Assembly (NCBI RefSeq): GCF_002198115.1
Contig: NZ_NGNR01000001.1
Coordinates: 500,369-564,368, forward strand
DNA from: Robiginitalea sediminis
Lineage (GTDB): Bacteria; Bacteroidota; Bacteroidia; Flavobacteriales; Flavobacteriaceae
Reading direction: 5' to 3'
Length of the DNA: 64,000 nucleotides
Part shown: positions 45,501 to 51,799 of the stretch, in pieces
Layout of the letters: each line of letters opens with the position of its first letter
How positions within the stretch are numbered: the first letter of the stretch is position 1
The notes under the pieces: generated by a model
What the model was told of the DNA's origin: nothing
What the model saw: the letters and a program-made list of their open reading frames with translations, nothing else
The model's database searches: none
Position numbers and translations under genes: made by a program

Positions 45501-47164
45501 AGGACCACATCGTTTCCACAGAGCTGCACAGTGCGGTAAAAGTCACAGTTTTCCAGGTCGTCCAGCAGGAAGTTGGTGGCACCCGGGGTCACAAAACCGC
45601 AGGTATCAAAATCCGAAACACTGGGGTCGTCTGTAATCTGGTTGTTGTTGATTACCCCCTGGTACGTGGAGTAGGCCAGGTTCTGGATCAGGTCGGTACA
45701 GGCATCGATAAAGTCGAAACAGTTTTCCGCAACCTGTACCCGCATCCGGATTTCGTATACCGGGTCCCCCTCTTCAATGAGGTTGTCCGGGATGTTGAAA
45801 ACCACTTCCCGGGTTGCCGAATCGTAGGTATAGGTTACTCCCGTTGGGAGGTCCAGGTTGAGCTCGTCCAGGGTCACATTCAGGGGAAGTACGTCCCGGA
45901 TGGTGTAGGCCGTTCCGTCGTCATTCCCGATGTTCTGGAAAGACAGGACATAGTCCAGCAACTGGCCCAGGTTTACCCCTGCCCCGGTGATGTCATTCCC
46001 GGCAATATCCTCCACCTTTTTCTCCAGGACAATGTTGGGTTCAATAATCTCAACGTTGAAGGAATTGAAAAACGGGTAATACTGGTCTCCATTGGAGGTA
46101 AAACGAAAGGTAGCCGCTGTTTCGTTGTTGGGGATGACGTTGTTCAGCGGGTTGTTCAAGAGGAACATGTCGGTGTCATACCCCAGGGTGTTCACACTGT
46201 TGGGGTTCCGGGTGGTGACAATGCTGCCGTCCTGGCTGATGTTGCTGTTGAAAAAGTTGCTGGAAGGGTTGGCCGGGTCGCTTATGGTGGTAAAAGAGCC
46301 GTTGCTCGCGGCGCGGATACGCAGGCGGTCCCCGGTAATACGGTTGTCGCCTTCCAGGGCGGCCACGCCAATATTGGCGCGCACGGGCCCCACAGGGATG
46401 GTGTTAAAACCGCTGTAGTTGATGTCCACATTCGGGTTGGCGCTGCGCACGCGTGCGAACCCGTCGAAGGTGGTGATGAGTTTTCCGGAAAGGGTGGGGT
46501 TTTCGTAGACAATCACAAGGGTCCATCCGCCGGCAGCACCCCCGCCGGGAGAGAGCGAACCGGTAACCGAACGGATGTTGGCCACGGTATATTCCCCGGA
46601 GGGATCGGGAAGGGCGGTAAGCAGGGCCGTAACGTCTGCATAGCAGGCATACGGGCTGTTTTGCCGCATGGAGGTTTCGGAGCTGGTAAACCCGTCATAA
46701 ATAACCTCGTCTGCCGTAATATCCACATAGGAGCCCCCGGGTACACGGAGTTTAACCTGGTTAAAATCGCTCTGACGGTTGGTCCCAACCGCCTGCCCGG
46801 CTTGTTCGCTGGGATAGGTGGCAGACCAGTACAGGCCTGCATAGCGGATCAGGTTACAACTGGCTTCCTGGAAAGCAAAGGTTGCAGAGCTCGAACTGAA
46901 GGTGGTCGGGTCCGAGTCCACATCGATATACTGCATGTTGAGCCAGTCGTTGTAGGTGGAGGAGTTTCCCGTTGCATTGTAGGGATCTTCCGGGTCCAGA
47001 CTGCCCGTTTGGCGGTTAACGATGTTGTTGGCAATAAAGGTAAGGTCCCCCTTGAGGTTGGCCTGGTAGCGGACGTCAAAGGAGTTGTATTCCTGGGCGT
47101 ATCCCCCTGCGAGTGCAAACAGCAGGAAGGCCCAGAGCAATTTTCTGAGGGGGGCAGGTCTCAT
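33533..47164 (-). CDS. sprB: SprB-like giant surface adhesin, gliding motility (4543 residues)
   Basis: This is the largest gene in the window. The protein has a signal peptide (LLWAFLLFALAGGYAQ), a unique N-terminal region to about residue 370, a DUF11-like domain at about 375-500 (EPNIVLEKKVEDIAG), then about 40 SprB-type repeats of 75-100 residues. The repeat pattern is C-x-G-x-x-x-G, then GGxxPYxYS, then LxAGTYxxxVxDxxGC, with two Cys per repeat. The last roughly 90 residues are a type-B T9SS sorting/gliding C-terminal domain (FPNYFTPDGDGNNDLW, IKIYDRYGRVV, GWDGMYDGRELPTGDYWYVV). SprB moves along the cell surface and drives gliding on agar. The gene directly abuts sprD and is followed by sprF. 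Long antisense frames are codon-bias shadows. Confidence 0.93.
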   Translation of the reverse strand: MRPAPLRKLLWAFLLFALAGGYAQEYNSFDVRYQANLKGDLTFIANNIVNRQTGSLDPEDPYNATGNSSTYNDWLNMQYIDVDSDPTTFSSSSATFAFQEASCNLIRYAGLYWSATYPSEQAGQAVGTNRQSDFNQVKLRVPGGSYVDITADEVIYDGFTSSETSMRQNSPYACYADVTALLTALPDPSGEYTVANIRSVTGSLSPGGGAAGGWTLVIVYENPTLSGKLITTFDGFARVRSANPNVDINYSGFNTIPVGPVRANIGVAALEGDNRITGDRLRIRAASNGSFTTISDPANPSSNFFNSNISQDGSIVTTRNPNSVNTLGYDTDMFLLNNPLNNVIPNNETAATFRFTSNGDQYYPFFNSFNVEIIEPNIVLEKKVEDIAGNDITGAGVNLGQLLDYVLSFQNIGNDDGTAYTIRDVLPLNVTLDELNLDLPTGVTYTYDSATREVVFNIPDNLIEEGDPVYEIRMRVQVAENCFDFIDACTDLIQNLAYSTYQGVINNNQITDDPSVSDFDTCGFVTPGATNFLLDDLENCDFYRTVQLCGNDVVLDAGDNFDSYIWYLDNNGDGLIDAGDTVITDGDPDNDPSTLLVTETGQYIVDKIVADPCKGFEEIIEVVLPGQTQVNPIITLINDPSNTVDGEVVTCPNDGDLLPKVFLCGLNDTELIEINIPDATSIVWERLDEGSCSDAGDDCANKNSACTWNQVDTGNDFLAADAGEYRVVINYQNGCFTRFYFNIFKNPLNPQYTSRDIICASPGNITVTNMPADYEYQLLDAVSGNVLVPYSAGNGPSFDIASNGAYTVAMRQVGVVDGCEFFVSDIGILTRDFQVDVTPQDVDCNGLGAIAISVLDVEPQYYYEISQGGTVVDTFGPSMDNNYTFDNLNAGTYDVRVTTDDGCLHTEQVIILDQSDLELEARISQHITCREGNIQMSSTGGQTPHTYAIWEYTDEGGVTQISYPDPASIPSSEFQTSQIFDILDPGTYLFVVVDRNNCFAISNPVEIEFRPSAEFDPTTVLDALCFGDASGSIQFNLLDDNGYQLTYYLFNGAGFDENNYDYANALATNTSGNFPGLPAGDYAIVINQRKGSASCDYFEYQTISGPAAGLAADAALTQAYTCLQDGIIQAQNVAGGTAPYEYSIDGLAFGASDTFTGLTAGNYTITVRDANGCTVQTAPIAIDPLNLPDDLSFTTTALTCPAQTTDVTATVSNGTAPFTIEIIAPAPIAADATAGNSATFNGLAPDTYTFRVTDANGCTYQENLTINPITPITVSGQQISPVTCFGDADGEALFSISGFATSYDYNITGPAGFSGTGETNASISLTGLAAGTYDITVTDTDTNCSDSASVTIEEPLAAMTLAVTTTQPTCLAPGTIVLSAADGWGGYSYTLTYPDATAVTNGSGTFTGLVLPGDYTATVTDANGCVATSVVTLVAAVPPVLDLTANDICYDDATGLILTATVTSGGDGNFLYRINNGAYGPSNVFSGLGPGTYTVDVIDGNDCTDTATITVDPELTLSATADPITACATDTDVVITAAGGDGSFVYAVVADGVAPVPADFGASNTITVTGPGDYDVYVRDNNGAAGYCEAALDLTIAQDPPLTLVPTVTDVLCFGDSSGAISIAAGGGNAPYLYSINDGATYQTTPNFVNLPAGTYNLRIQDAEGCEATDVVTINEPAALVAEAAITQAFTCLQLGEITVGGVTPTSGGSGSYQYSLSGGAWSAPTAGGIVYSGLTDGTYTIRVRDANAVGCVLTLPALILDPLPAEPVLSTSVAYNCDGTGDITVLPADPSYTYSLDGGAFQASNAFTGVAPGNHLVTVNYGSDCTTNIAVNVATGLAFGASLTSQSNLLCNADSSGELVFEVENFDNVNGFEYQVNGGGFSTPQTSSPITLSGLAAGPYTIEVRDVLDPSCAITLNATLTEPAALVASATITDEISCTNAGATITASAVGGTAAYQYQLEDNLGGVITAYQGSAVFTAVPAGDYIVRVRDANGCDDPIDVAITIAPPQTLTFTAQPTACYSGNNDGEILVTVTDGNGGYLFNIDGGPWLTPSPVTATTYTFGNLSAGTYDINVRDAYGCVGTPITVTINPQLLASAVLTADLTCLAPATIDVNASGASGTYSYEWSDDAGTTWNTTGFAGNTFSTNTDGTYVFRVTDTTAPTACVVTTGPVVVSPTETPVITSVTPTDILCNGDLTGMLDVVIDTSVGFGPYVVNVVETSGPTNYGTQTTGLPAGNYEVTVTDAKGCVSAPFPVTISQPDPINYTINLTPITCNPVSGTDPGSISVENLTGGTAEYTYYLTGNNGYSASYTTTAGGEDHTFSILEFGIYEVDVVDANGCSLLTTNIIASPPDDLDIDVSTATVDCAVGGTAIVTVSSVVGSGNYEFAILDSYTVPYSGSYQGPDILGGDTATFTGLTAGITYTFVVHDLTTNCYYFETAAAPINSPSNMTVSSMLPRNITCTGAADGSITFDIDNFDAGATAVDYQVFNFQSNAPVAPVVSGTIPVNPPAGPVTLTNLGPLDQGVYYVLLTEVGGAFNGCSIATPDFTITQSTNLLQVTADSPQNDNCNPNAGIITATAQFGTPPYTFQYLPDTAPAPVASDLGWISNTTANVEAGDYIVYVKDANDCIQSDPVTVGLDPRPEIALSVVDECVAEGTFEVLVTLTSAGMPPYQISVNGGAWQPVTFNGLNQYTVTGLSSGAGQSIAVRGVHGCADTDPFSIEPPLQFNAGLTTLLDCEPAPNNNAEITIDVTSGSGSYDYEVSGPVNQARGALPSNPYIWDQASAPGTYTITIYDTSTSVPNCLGTIDVEVPPAVLPQFTEAHTDVTCNGDSDGTIQLFQTDTGINPLTYSISPVAGTFNAATDTFENLPAGTYDITATGTNGCTAVITGIVIAEPNPIAVPAPAVTPFACPTGNNPSLATITVNAAGITGGSGVYTVYEFINDQGTPSTADDLVVQSGNNPLYTETTTAGGSYIINVYDSNGCVGSTTAIIPAYDELLTLTAAITNPLSCVPGADGEITLTATSTTGNTALFEYSIDNGATWQPSNVFGGLSAGTYSFLVRHTGTGCELSVVESLTDPNTFDIAVDILQDVTCFGTQSGQVTLELVDATYAGGFDWTIYDTNGTPANTADDVVVVSGNSPTNGPTAAIPLFAGEYLVEMTQTGAPQCAQTELFNIAGPPAALSASVEVNPITCAGMDGSIEIYNVQGGWGGYAYYVGTSAPSGPGDFTGSPLFANLGAGTYEAWIIDAQGCQEMILNNIVLADPAPITATLQINQENCTNLEGEIEVVGVSGGQGSNYTYQLILNGSNYGASQSGPVFSNLGGGSYEVRITDQWGCSVVVGPEVLYDEMTLVGTVDKPLDCTVTPDGEITITTTGGSGNFDYTVTFPDGTTTASNNTGVFTGLSQAGTYTFVVSDLDTTPNCTETLAVALAAPTPVTLNPSTVTDVSCNGGSDGSIRVNLQASAPGVNDNPPYTYILYQGGVPIAGPQSSPLFDGLSAGNYVVEAISALSCTATENVTITEPTLLTLTAAATAFACAPDNTVSTSLITATVPVGAGTAPYLYSLDGSNYQTANTFNVADTGMTQNLTVYVRDANGCVATAPVTLEPINAFTAAVSQNAAITCLNPEEVLVTVTDDGNPANSYTFELLPVGNPDGALVATPTNTTAVFELTVPGSYVFRITDNATGCYTTTLPYDVAPYDLIQAVASPVSPVTCFGGADGALSINISGYTGTYDYEVFQASGVTTGITGSASTATNPITVNGLSGGNYFVRITETATPFCAEDSNTITIVSPDMPLTAVVAQMADVTCSNDQGEIQITPAGGFGPYDIVLTNTTTGQAYTATNVGAYLFTGLAEGAYTVVVTDAAGCVLNDAINLVQPVPVSADITAAPAVLACYGDTNGVVTAISVAGGSGNYQYQLNYYDASGTVIEFTSGAQSSPVFTGLGSGIYSITVTDGWSCDVETVQVTISEPSEVESNLVQTAMLTCTTNAEMILTASGGTAPYEFSADGLSYTPMSGGDTHTFSVTDGVYQYYVRDAQGCEANLSNQVSIEAVPPLTIDIDDSAAIINCTGEMTASLVATATGGLGNYQYELFGDAALSNLLAGPQAGGTFASLGVGSYWIRVTSQDCEAVTSEIIITEPVPLQIDREEFTDVTCAGEDDGTITVEVSGGTGNILYAISPNLDQFDDENVFTELAAGVYDVIAQDENGCFITFQFTISEPMPLQVDYVSTPEVCAGSADGAIDITISGGTAPYRTAFNSNQDADFVPGQTSFPDLAAGTYVIFIRDAQDCETNVIVEVMPGVNLNAVVTPVYECTDTLPDNYLEVVLEDPSVSDQVMYALDSTDPSAMQLDADFSNLAPGPHFLAISHANGCVQTIDFEIDSFEPLTLVLEQRNINEITAIAEGGSPEYTFLFNGDDNGSDNTYYITETGTYTVQVVDQLGCVAEAQIFMEFIDIEFPNYFTPDGDGNNDLWMPDNTEGFPEILIKIYDRYGRVVDELSYGSQGWDGMYDGRELPTGDYWYVVKLNGERDQREFVGHFTLYR
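34957..44092 (-). repeat. SprB repeat array with a seven-repeat higher-order period
   Basis: About 35 tandem SprB repeats code this part of the adhesin. Repeats whose first Cys lies in a CxGxxxG-type motif recur at alternating intervals of three and four repeats. First-class cysteine codons are at 44092, 42328, 40588, 38677, 36814 and, degenerate, 34957. Second-class codons are at 43315, 41611, 39778, 37879 and 36019. Super-unit lengths are 588, 580, 637, 621 and 619 codons. Repeats at the same place in different super-units resemble each other more than their neighbours. Confidence 0.7.
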
Positions 47165-49258
47165 CTATGCGATTAGGTTAGGCGTTACACGCATGATCCA
47201 CATCTTCTCTTCATACGTGTTGTTCAGTTTGGAGTAATAGGATATCAGGGCGCTGTTCCAGTTGTCGTGGCGCTTCAGATATACGTAGCGATAGTTGTTT
47301 TCCGGGTTTACAAAGTAGCTGGCGCTCAGCCCCTGTGCGTTGAGGAAGCGCACAAACCGGTTGGCGTTGTTGGGGTTGGCGAATACATTGACGATGAGGT
47401 AGTAATTGGTGGCACCGCCATCGCCCACCTGCCCGTATTCCACGGGAGTAGGGGCAACATTGTCGCGGACCACCACATTTTTCTGCAGCACATCGCGCTC
47501 GTAGCGCTTGGAGGATTCGCGGAGCTTGTCCGTATTGGCGGCATAGGCTTCATTGGAGTAGCGGTTGGCCACGTTCATCACCCACATTTTACCTGCATAC
47601 TGCCCCTCGAGCCCGCTGCGGACGGCATTTTCCGCGTCTCGCCAGGTATCGAACCGCTCCAGGTACACGTATTTCATGCCGTTGTTCGGGTTGTCGATAT
47701 ATCCGGCCTGGATGCCGCTTTGGCCCAGGTCCTCCATAAAGGCCTCCATGTATTTAGTGCCCTTGTACACATTCGCCACCAGGTAATACCCGTCGGCTAC
47801 GCCTTCCAGGTCCCTGAATTTGCGTTGTTTCACTTCTGCAACCTCGGTGCGGTCCACATGGGCCGGTGCGGTTTGAACTGCTGTTTCTTCTGCGGTGGCC
47901 GCAACCGTTTTTTCGACGGCAACCTTATCCGCAACCACCGGAGATGCGGGCGCTGGCTTGGCTTCGGCCACTTCTCGCGCGGCGTCTATACCAATTGGTT
48001 TTTTAGCAGTGTCTGTCGCTGCCAGGGCTTCCTTCTGGTTGTTGAGGAAGTATACCTGTCGCGCCTGCTCCTCCAGGTCCGGGCGGTTGCCGCCGGTTTC
48101 CTGGCGGACCATCCGCATCACCATTTCGAAGCGTTTCTCCAGATCGCGCTGACGGCCCTGCTCCATGGAATCCTGACGGAACATAAGTTCAGCCAGAATG
48201 GCGTCGTTCTCCGCCAGCCGGCGCTTAAGCTCGGCTATTTCGGCATCTTTCTCCGTAGGGGTTTCGCCCTCGGATTCCGGATCTGATTGTACCAGGGATT
48301 CCGAGTAACCCTCCTCCAGCATTACCCGGTCCTCCGTAAGGTTCGGGGTAAAGGAGTAGGCAAAGGAAATCTCGTGGGTCACCCCGAAGTTGTCGAAGGT
48401 GTCAGTAAGGCCTTTTTCCATGGTATACCCGATGGAAAGGCGGCGGTTCAGGTTAAACCCGATCCCCGCTGAGGCCCCGTAGAAACTGTCATATCCCCCT
48501 TGAAGCCATCCGATTTTAGGCAGGTCCAGGATGAGGTTTCCGCCCAGAACAAAGTCGTCCTCCCCCACTTTGCGCGCCCGGGCCAGGGGCATGAGGCGCC
48601 CGCCTTCAAAAATCCCCGCCTCGTTCTCGAACTGGTGGGTGTATTGCAGGTGGCCGGAAAAGGTTTTGTCCTTAAAGCTGGTAATAGCCTCGCTGGTTTT
48701 CAGGTTGTAATCGATAAGGTTCTCGGCATAGAGGCCAAAATCGAAGGCCCCGTAAGAGATGTTAAACCCGGGCTGGAAAGTCAGGAAAGAGCTGTCCTGG
48801 AACCCGCTCAGGAAAGGGTCTACCTCCACCGGGTTGGCCCGGCTTTCATCAAACCCGCTATTGTAATAGGACAGGTTGGCACCAAAGGTGAAATTACTCT
48901 TGTCGCTAAGTTTCACCCCGTAGGCATAGTTGGCCAGGACCCCGTAGTTGCTGAGCGTCCCTTCCCGCTGGGTGTACAGGCTGAGCCCGAGGCCGGAACG
49001 GTCACCGATCCGGCCACTGTAGCTCAAAAAGTACATTTGGTTGTTATCGTCAAAAGATACCGCTTGGTTTCTGTGAAGCAAATTAATGTAGGATTTGTCC
49101 TCCCGTACCGTGGAAAAGGTGGGGTTAATCAGGAACCGGTTGAACTTTAACAGGTTCTGGGAGGGTACGTCGTAGGCGATAAACGGGTTATCTTCCTGGG
49201 CCCGCAATTGCGGTACCAGGGCGCACAAAATCAACAAGAACAGTAATTTGCGTTTCAT
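47165..49258 (-). CDS. sprD: SprD-like protein: PorP/SprF barrel with coiled coil and two SPOR-like C-terminal modules
   Basis: The 697-residue protein has a signal peptide (LLFLLILCALVPQLRAQ) and a PorP/SprF-type region over about 20-310 (YDVPSQNLLKFNRFLINPTF, then RSGLGLSLYTQREG). A coiled coil follows at about 335-410 (EKDAEIAELKRRLAENDA), then an Ala/Glu/Thr linker to about 485. Two similar SPOR-like modules lie at about 497-570 (GYYLVANVYKGTKYMEAF) and 618-692 (NYYLIVNVFANPNNANRF). SPOR modules bind denuded glycan strands, so the protein may tie an outer-membrane SprB assembly to peptidoglycan; that is inference. Its stop is directly next to the sprB start. Order and family match F. johnsoniae sprC-sprD-sprB-sprF. 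Confidence 0.85.
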   Translation of the reverse strand: MKRKLLFLLILCALVPQLRAQEDNPFIAYDVPSQNLLKFNRFLINPTFSTVREDKSYINLLHRNQAVSFDDNNQMYFLSYSGRIGDRSGLGLSLYTQREGTLSNYGVLANYAYGVKLSDKSNFTFGANLSYYNSGFDESRANPVEVDPFLSGFQDSSFLTFQPGFNISYGAFDFGLYAENLIDYNLKTSEAITSFKDKTFSGHLQYTHQFENEAGIFEGGRLMPLARARKVGEDDFVLGGNLILDLPKIGWLQGGYDSFYGASAGIGFNLNRRLSIGYTMEKGLTDTFDNFGVTHEISFAYSFTPNLTEDRVMLEEGYSESLVQSDPESEGETPTEKDAEIAELKRRLAENDAILAELMFRQDSMEQGRQRDLEKRFEMVMRMVRQETGGNRPDLEEQARQVYFLNNQKEALAATDTAKKPIGIDAAREVAEAKPAPASPVVADKVAVEKTVAATAEETAVQTAPAHVDRTEVAEVKQRKFRDLEGVADGYYLVANVYKGTKYMEAFMEDLGQSGIQAGYIDNPNNGMKYVYLERFDTWRDAENAVRSGLEGQYAGKMWVMNVANRYSNEAYAANTDKLRESSKRYERDVLQKNVVVRDNVAPTPVEYGQVGDGGATNYYLIVNVFANPNNANRFVRFLNAQGLSASYFVNPENNYRYVYLKRHDNWNSALISYYSKLNNTYEEKMWIMRVTPNLIA

Positions 49259-49266
49259 CGTTCAGG

Positions 49267-51519
49267 TTAGCGTATCACGGTTATAGTCCCTTGTTTAAGG
49301 ACCTTCCCGCCACTTCTTATTTTATAGTAAAACACCATATTCTGAGCTGGGAAGCTCGAGGCGGAAGCGGGCCAGTTATTCTGATAATTGGCTTCGTTAA
49401 AAACTTCCTCCCCTTTGTCGTTGTAAATGGTAACCAGCACATCTGCCTTCCCGGAATAGGTGTTCGGGATAATCCACTGGTCGTTGATGCCATCGCCGTT
49501 TACAGAAATCACGTTGGGCACACGGAAGGTGTCCAGGTAGCTTACGGTAATGGCGCGGGCCACTTCGCACCCGCCTATGGTGGCGATCAGCAGGTACTGC
49601 CCTTCTTCTGTAAAGGAGAAGGAAGAGGCCGTACTGAGTTGGGTATTGTTACTGTCATACCAGCGGTAGGTCTCTCCCCCGGAGGCATTTACGGTCCGGG
49701 AAGTTCCCTCGGGGATCCGGATATCGTTGCCCTGGTCCAGGGTAATCAGGTCCTCGTCCAGGCTGGAGAGGGTTACCTCATTGGAAGGCACCGGGCAGCC
49801 ATTACGCTGGATCACTAACTGGTAAACCCCCGGAGTGCTGACATCAATACTGGCAGTAGCCCGGTTGAGGTTCACCCCGTCGCGGTACCAATCGTAGGTG
49901 AGTCCACTGAGGTCTGTTCCCGTGCTGAGGGTTACAGGTTCAGCCGGCCCGCACACTGTGGTGTCGGTGCTGTTTATCGCCAGGGTTTCATCCACCCGCA
50001 GGCGAACGCCTAGGGTATTAGAGTTTGCGTTGTACGTCGAGATGCTGGCCTCCACATGGTAGTCTCCGTTTTCGGCTATATCCGCGAGGCTGATGGAGGA
50101 GGCTGTTGCCCCGCCCACCGGATTACCGTCAAGGAACCACTGAAAGCTCATCCCCGCCATAAGGTCGGAAGTCACATCGGTGGCGTTTCCGGTGCCGTCT
50201 ATGGCCCGGATTCCGGTTACTTCCAGGACCACACTCGTATTGGAGCAGTCTGAATAGGAACCGTTGTAGGCAATATCCATTTCCAGGGATGCCGGGGCCA
50301 CTACCGAAACGGGTTCGGAATCTACAGAAGTAGAGGCGCAGGCCCCGCCGGTCAGGGAGACTCTCGCAAAATAGGTGCCGGTTTCGCTGTCGCTAACCGT
50401 TAAAGTACTGTTGGTGGCACCACTTACCGGAGTACCATTGCGGAACCATTGGTAGGTTACACCAGAAGCTGCAGTACTGACGCTAAGTACGGCGGTCCTT
50501 CCCGGCAATACTACTACAGAAGCGGGGTTGTCCCGGTTAACCGTAAAGTTTCCGGCGTTGGTAATGGCTACGGGGGCAGATTGCTCCACACAGGCTCCCG
50601 GGCCAAAGATTTCCACCTGGTAATCGCCTTCGAAGCCGGCCGTTGAGGCATCCACCACAAAATCGGAATCGTCCACAGTAGGGGTCGTTACCGGACTGCC
50701 GTCCTTAAACCAGGTGTAGGTCAGGCCCTGTCCTGAAATATTGGCTTCCAGAACCAGGGTTTCGCCAGCACATAGGGCGGTCTTGGCCGGGGGGTTGATG
50801 GCAATCCCCAGGCTTACCCCTGTAGTGACGTCTATAAGGTTGGAAAGGGTGTTTCCGGAGCCGGAACAGGCACCGTAATCGATTTCAGCATTGTACATCC
50901 CGCCTTGGGTCACCGAGATAGACGGGCCTTTATCGGCCAGCAGGGTGCCGGAACGGTACCAATTATACTGATAGGTATTCGCATTAGGAAGGTTGTAGAC
51001 TTCCAGGGTGATGGAGTTTCCATCGCACACCTCGGCGGTGCCATCCCCGAAATCGGCCTGTCCTTGAGGACGGATGGTAATACCGCTGTTTACGTCCAGG
51101 TAGTACATGGGGTAGGCAGCGGAAGCCGGGCTGGTCTGTGCCGGGCTGGTACTCCGCACGCGGAGCCGGTATCCCTCTCCCCGGGTGTTGGAAGGCAGGG
51201 TAAATTGGAAATAAAAGTCGAAGTTGGTGTTTTTGGAGCCATCCCGGGCCAGTTCCACGGGGCTGCCAAAATTCCCTGAGGCATCTGAGAGCTCCAGGAT
51301 GAATTCGTTGTCTGCATTGACCAGGGGCGGGCTCCAGGTGAAATTCACCCAATAGTCGTTGAAGCTGCCGGAAGCACAGGCAGCAGACCAGGGAGTAGAT
51401 CCCGCGGGGGGTGTCTGGTTGGGGGCTGCCTCGGGGGCATTCAATACCTGAGCGGATCCGGAGTGGATCCACAACAGTCCGCACAGTAGGGCTGTGGCAA
51501 GGCGTAATTTTTGGTCCAT
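49267..51519 (-). CDS. sprC: SprC-like exported protein with Ig-like repeats and T9SS type-B C-terminal domain
   Basis: The 750-residue protein begins with a signal peptide (ATALLCGLLWIHSGSAQ). It contains about six Ig-like modules with repeated GLTYTWFKDG, GVTYQWFRNG, GMSFQWFLDG and GLTYDWYRDG strands, and ends in a gliding-type CTD (FRVPNVISVNGDGINDQWIIPN, VTIYNDKGEEVFN, VFYYKIRSGGK). The CTD marks it as a T9SS cargo. It is first in the spr operon and lies 8 bases before sprD. ATG 51519 is chosen because an A-rich run (TTAAAAAAG) precedes it and the signal starts there; an in-frame ATG at 51546 is the alternative. Confidence 0.82.
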   Translation of the reverse strand: MDQKLRLATALLCGLLWIHSGSAQVLNAPEAAPNQTPPAGSTPWSAACASGSFNDYWVNFTWSPPLVNADNEFILELSDASGNFGSPVELARDGSKNTNFDFYFQFTLPSNTRGEGYRLRVRSTSPAQTSPASAAYPMYYLDVNSGITIRPQGQADFGDGTAEVCDGNSITLEVYNLPNANTYQYNWYRSGTLLADKGPSISVTQGGMYNAEIDYGACSGSGNTLSNLIDVTTGVSLGIAINPPAKTALCAGETLVLEANISGQGLTYTWFKDGSPVTTPTVDDSDFVVDASTAGFEGDYQVEIFGPGACVEQSAPVAITNAGNFTVNRDNPASVVVLPGRTAVLSVSTAASGVTYQWFRNGTPVSGATNSTLTVSDSETGTYFARVSLTGGACASTSVDSEPVSVVAPASLEMDIAYNGSYSDCSNTSVVLEVTGIRAIDGTGNATDVTSDLMAGMSFQWFLDGNPVGGATASSISLADIAENGDYHVEASISTYNANSNTLGVRLRVDETLAINSTDTTVCGPAEPVTLSTGTDLSGLTYDWYRDGVNLNRATASIDVSTPGVYQLVIQRNGCPVPSNEVTLSSLDEDLITLDQGNDIRIPEGTSRTVNASGGETYRWYDSNNTQLSTASSFSFTEEGQYLLIATIGGCEVARAITVSYLDTFRVPNVISVNGDGINDQWIIPNTYSGKADVLVTIYNDKGEEVFNEANYQNNWPASASSFPAQNMVFYYKIRSGGKVLKQGTITVIR

Positions 51520-51768
51520 GTCGGGTACTTTTTTAAGCGTTAACATCTGTTGTTTGCCCTACTTGGATTTGGACCTCCCGGAATGACATCCCCCGGAAAC
51601 CCGGGAAAATTTGCCGCTCATTCGCTTTGGAAGTCCGCGTCCATATCAAAACAAATATGCCCTGAAGCCCGGCCATATTGAATTTATTGTTGTCGCGCCG
51701 ATTAAATATGTTGTGAAATGCCTCCTTTTGTATGGATGAAATACCTCATTGTCCGGATAAACGGCATT

Positions 51769-51795
51769 TTGACTACCTTTACGGCCATAATTTTG
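51769..51795 (+). promoter_or_regulatory. glnS promoter
   Basis: TTG (51769-51771), 16 bases, then TAATTTTG (51788-51795) fits the promoter consensus. It ends only 4 bases before the ATG at 51800, so the message may be nearly leaderless. In the rest of the divergent gap (51520-51768) I found no full TAnnTTTG facing sprC. Confidence 0.6.
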
Positions 51796-51799
51796 AAGG

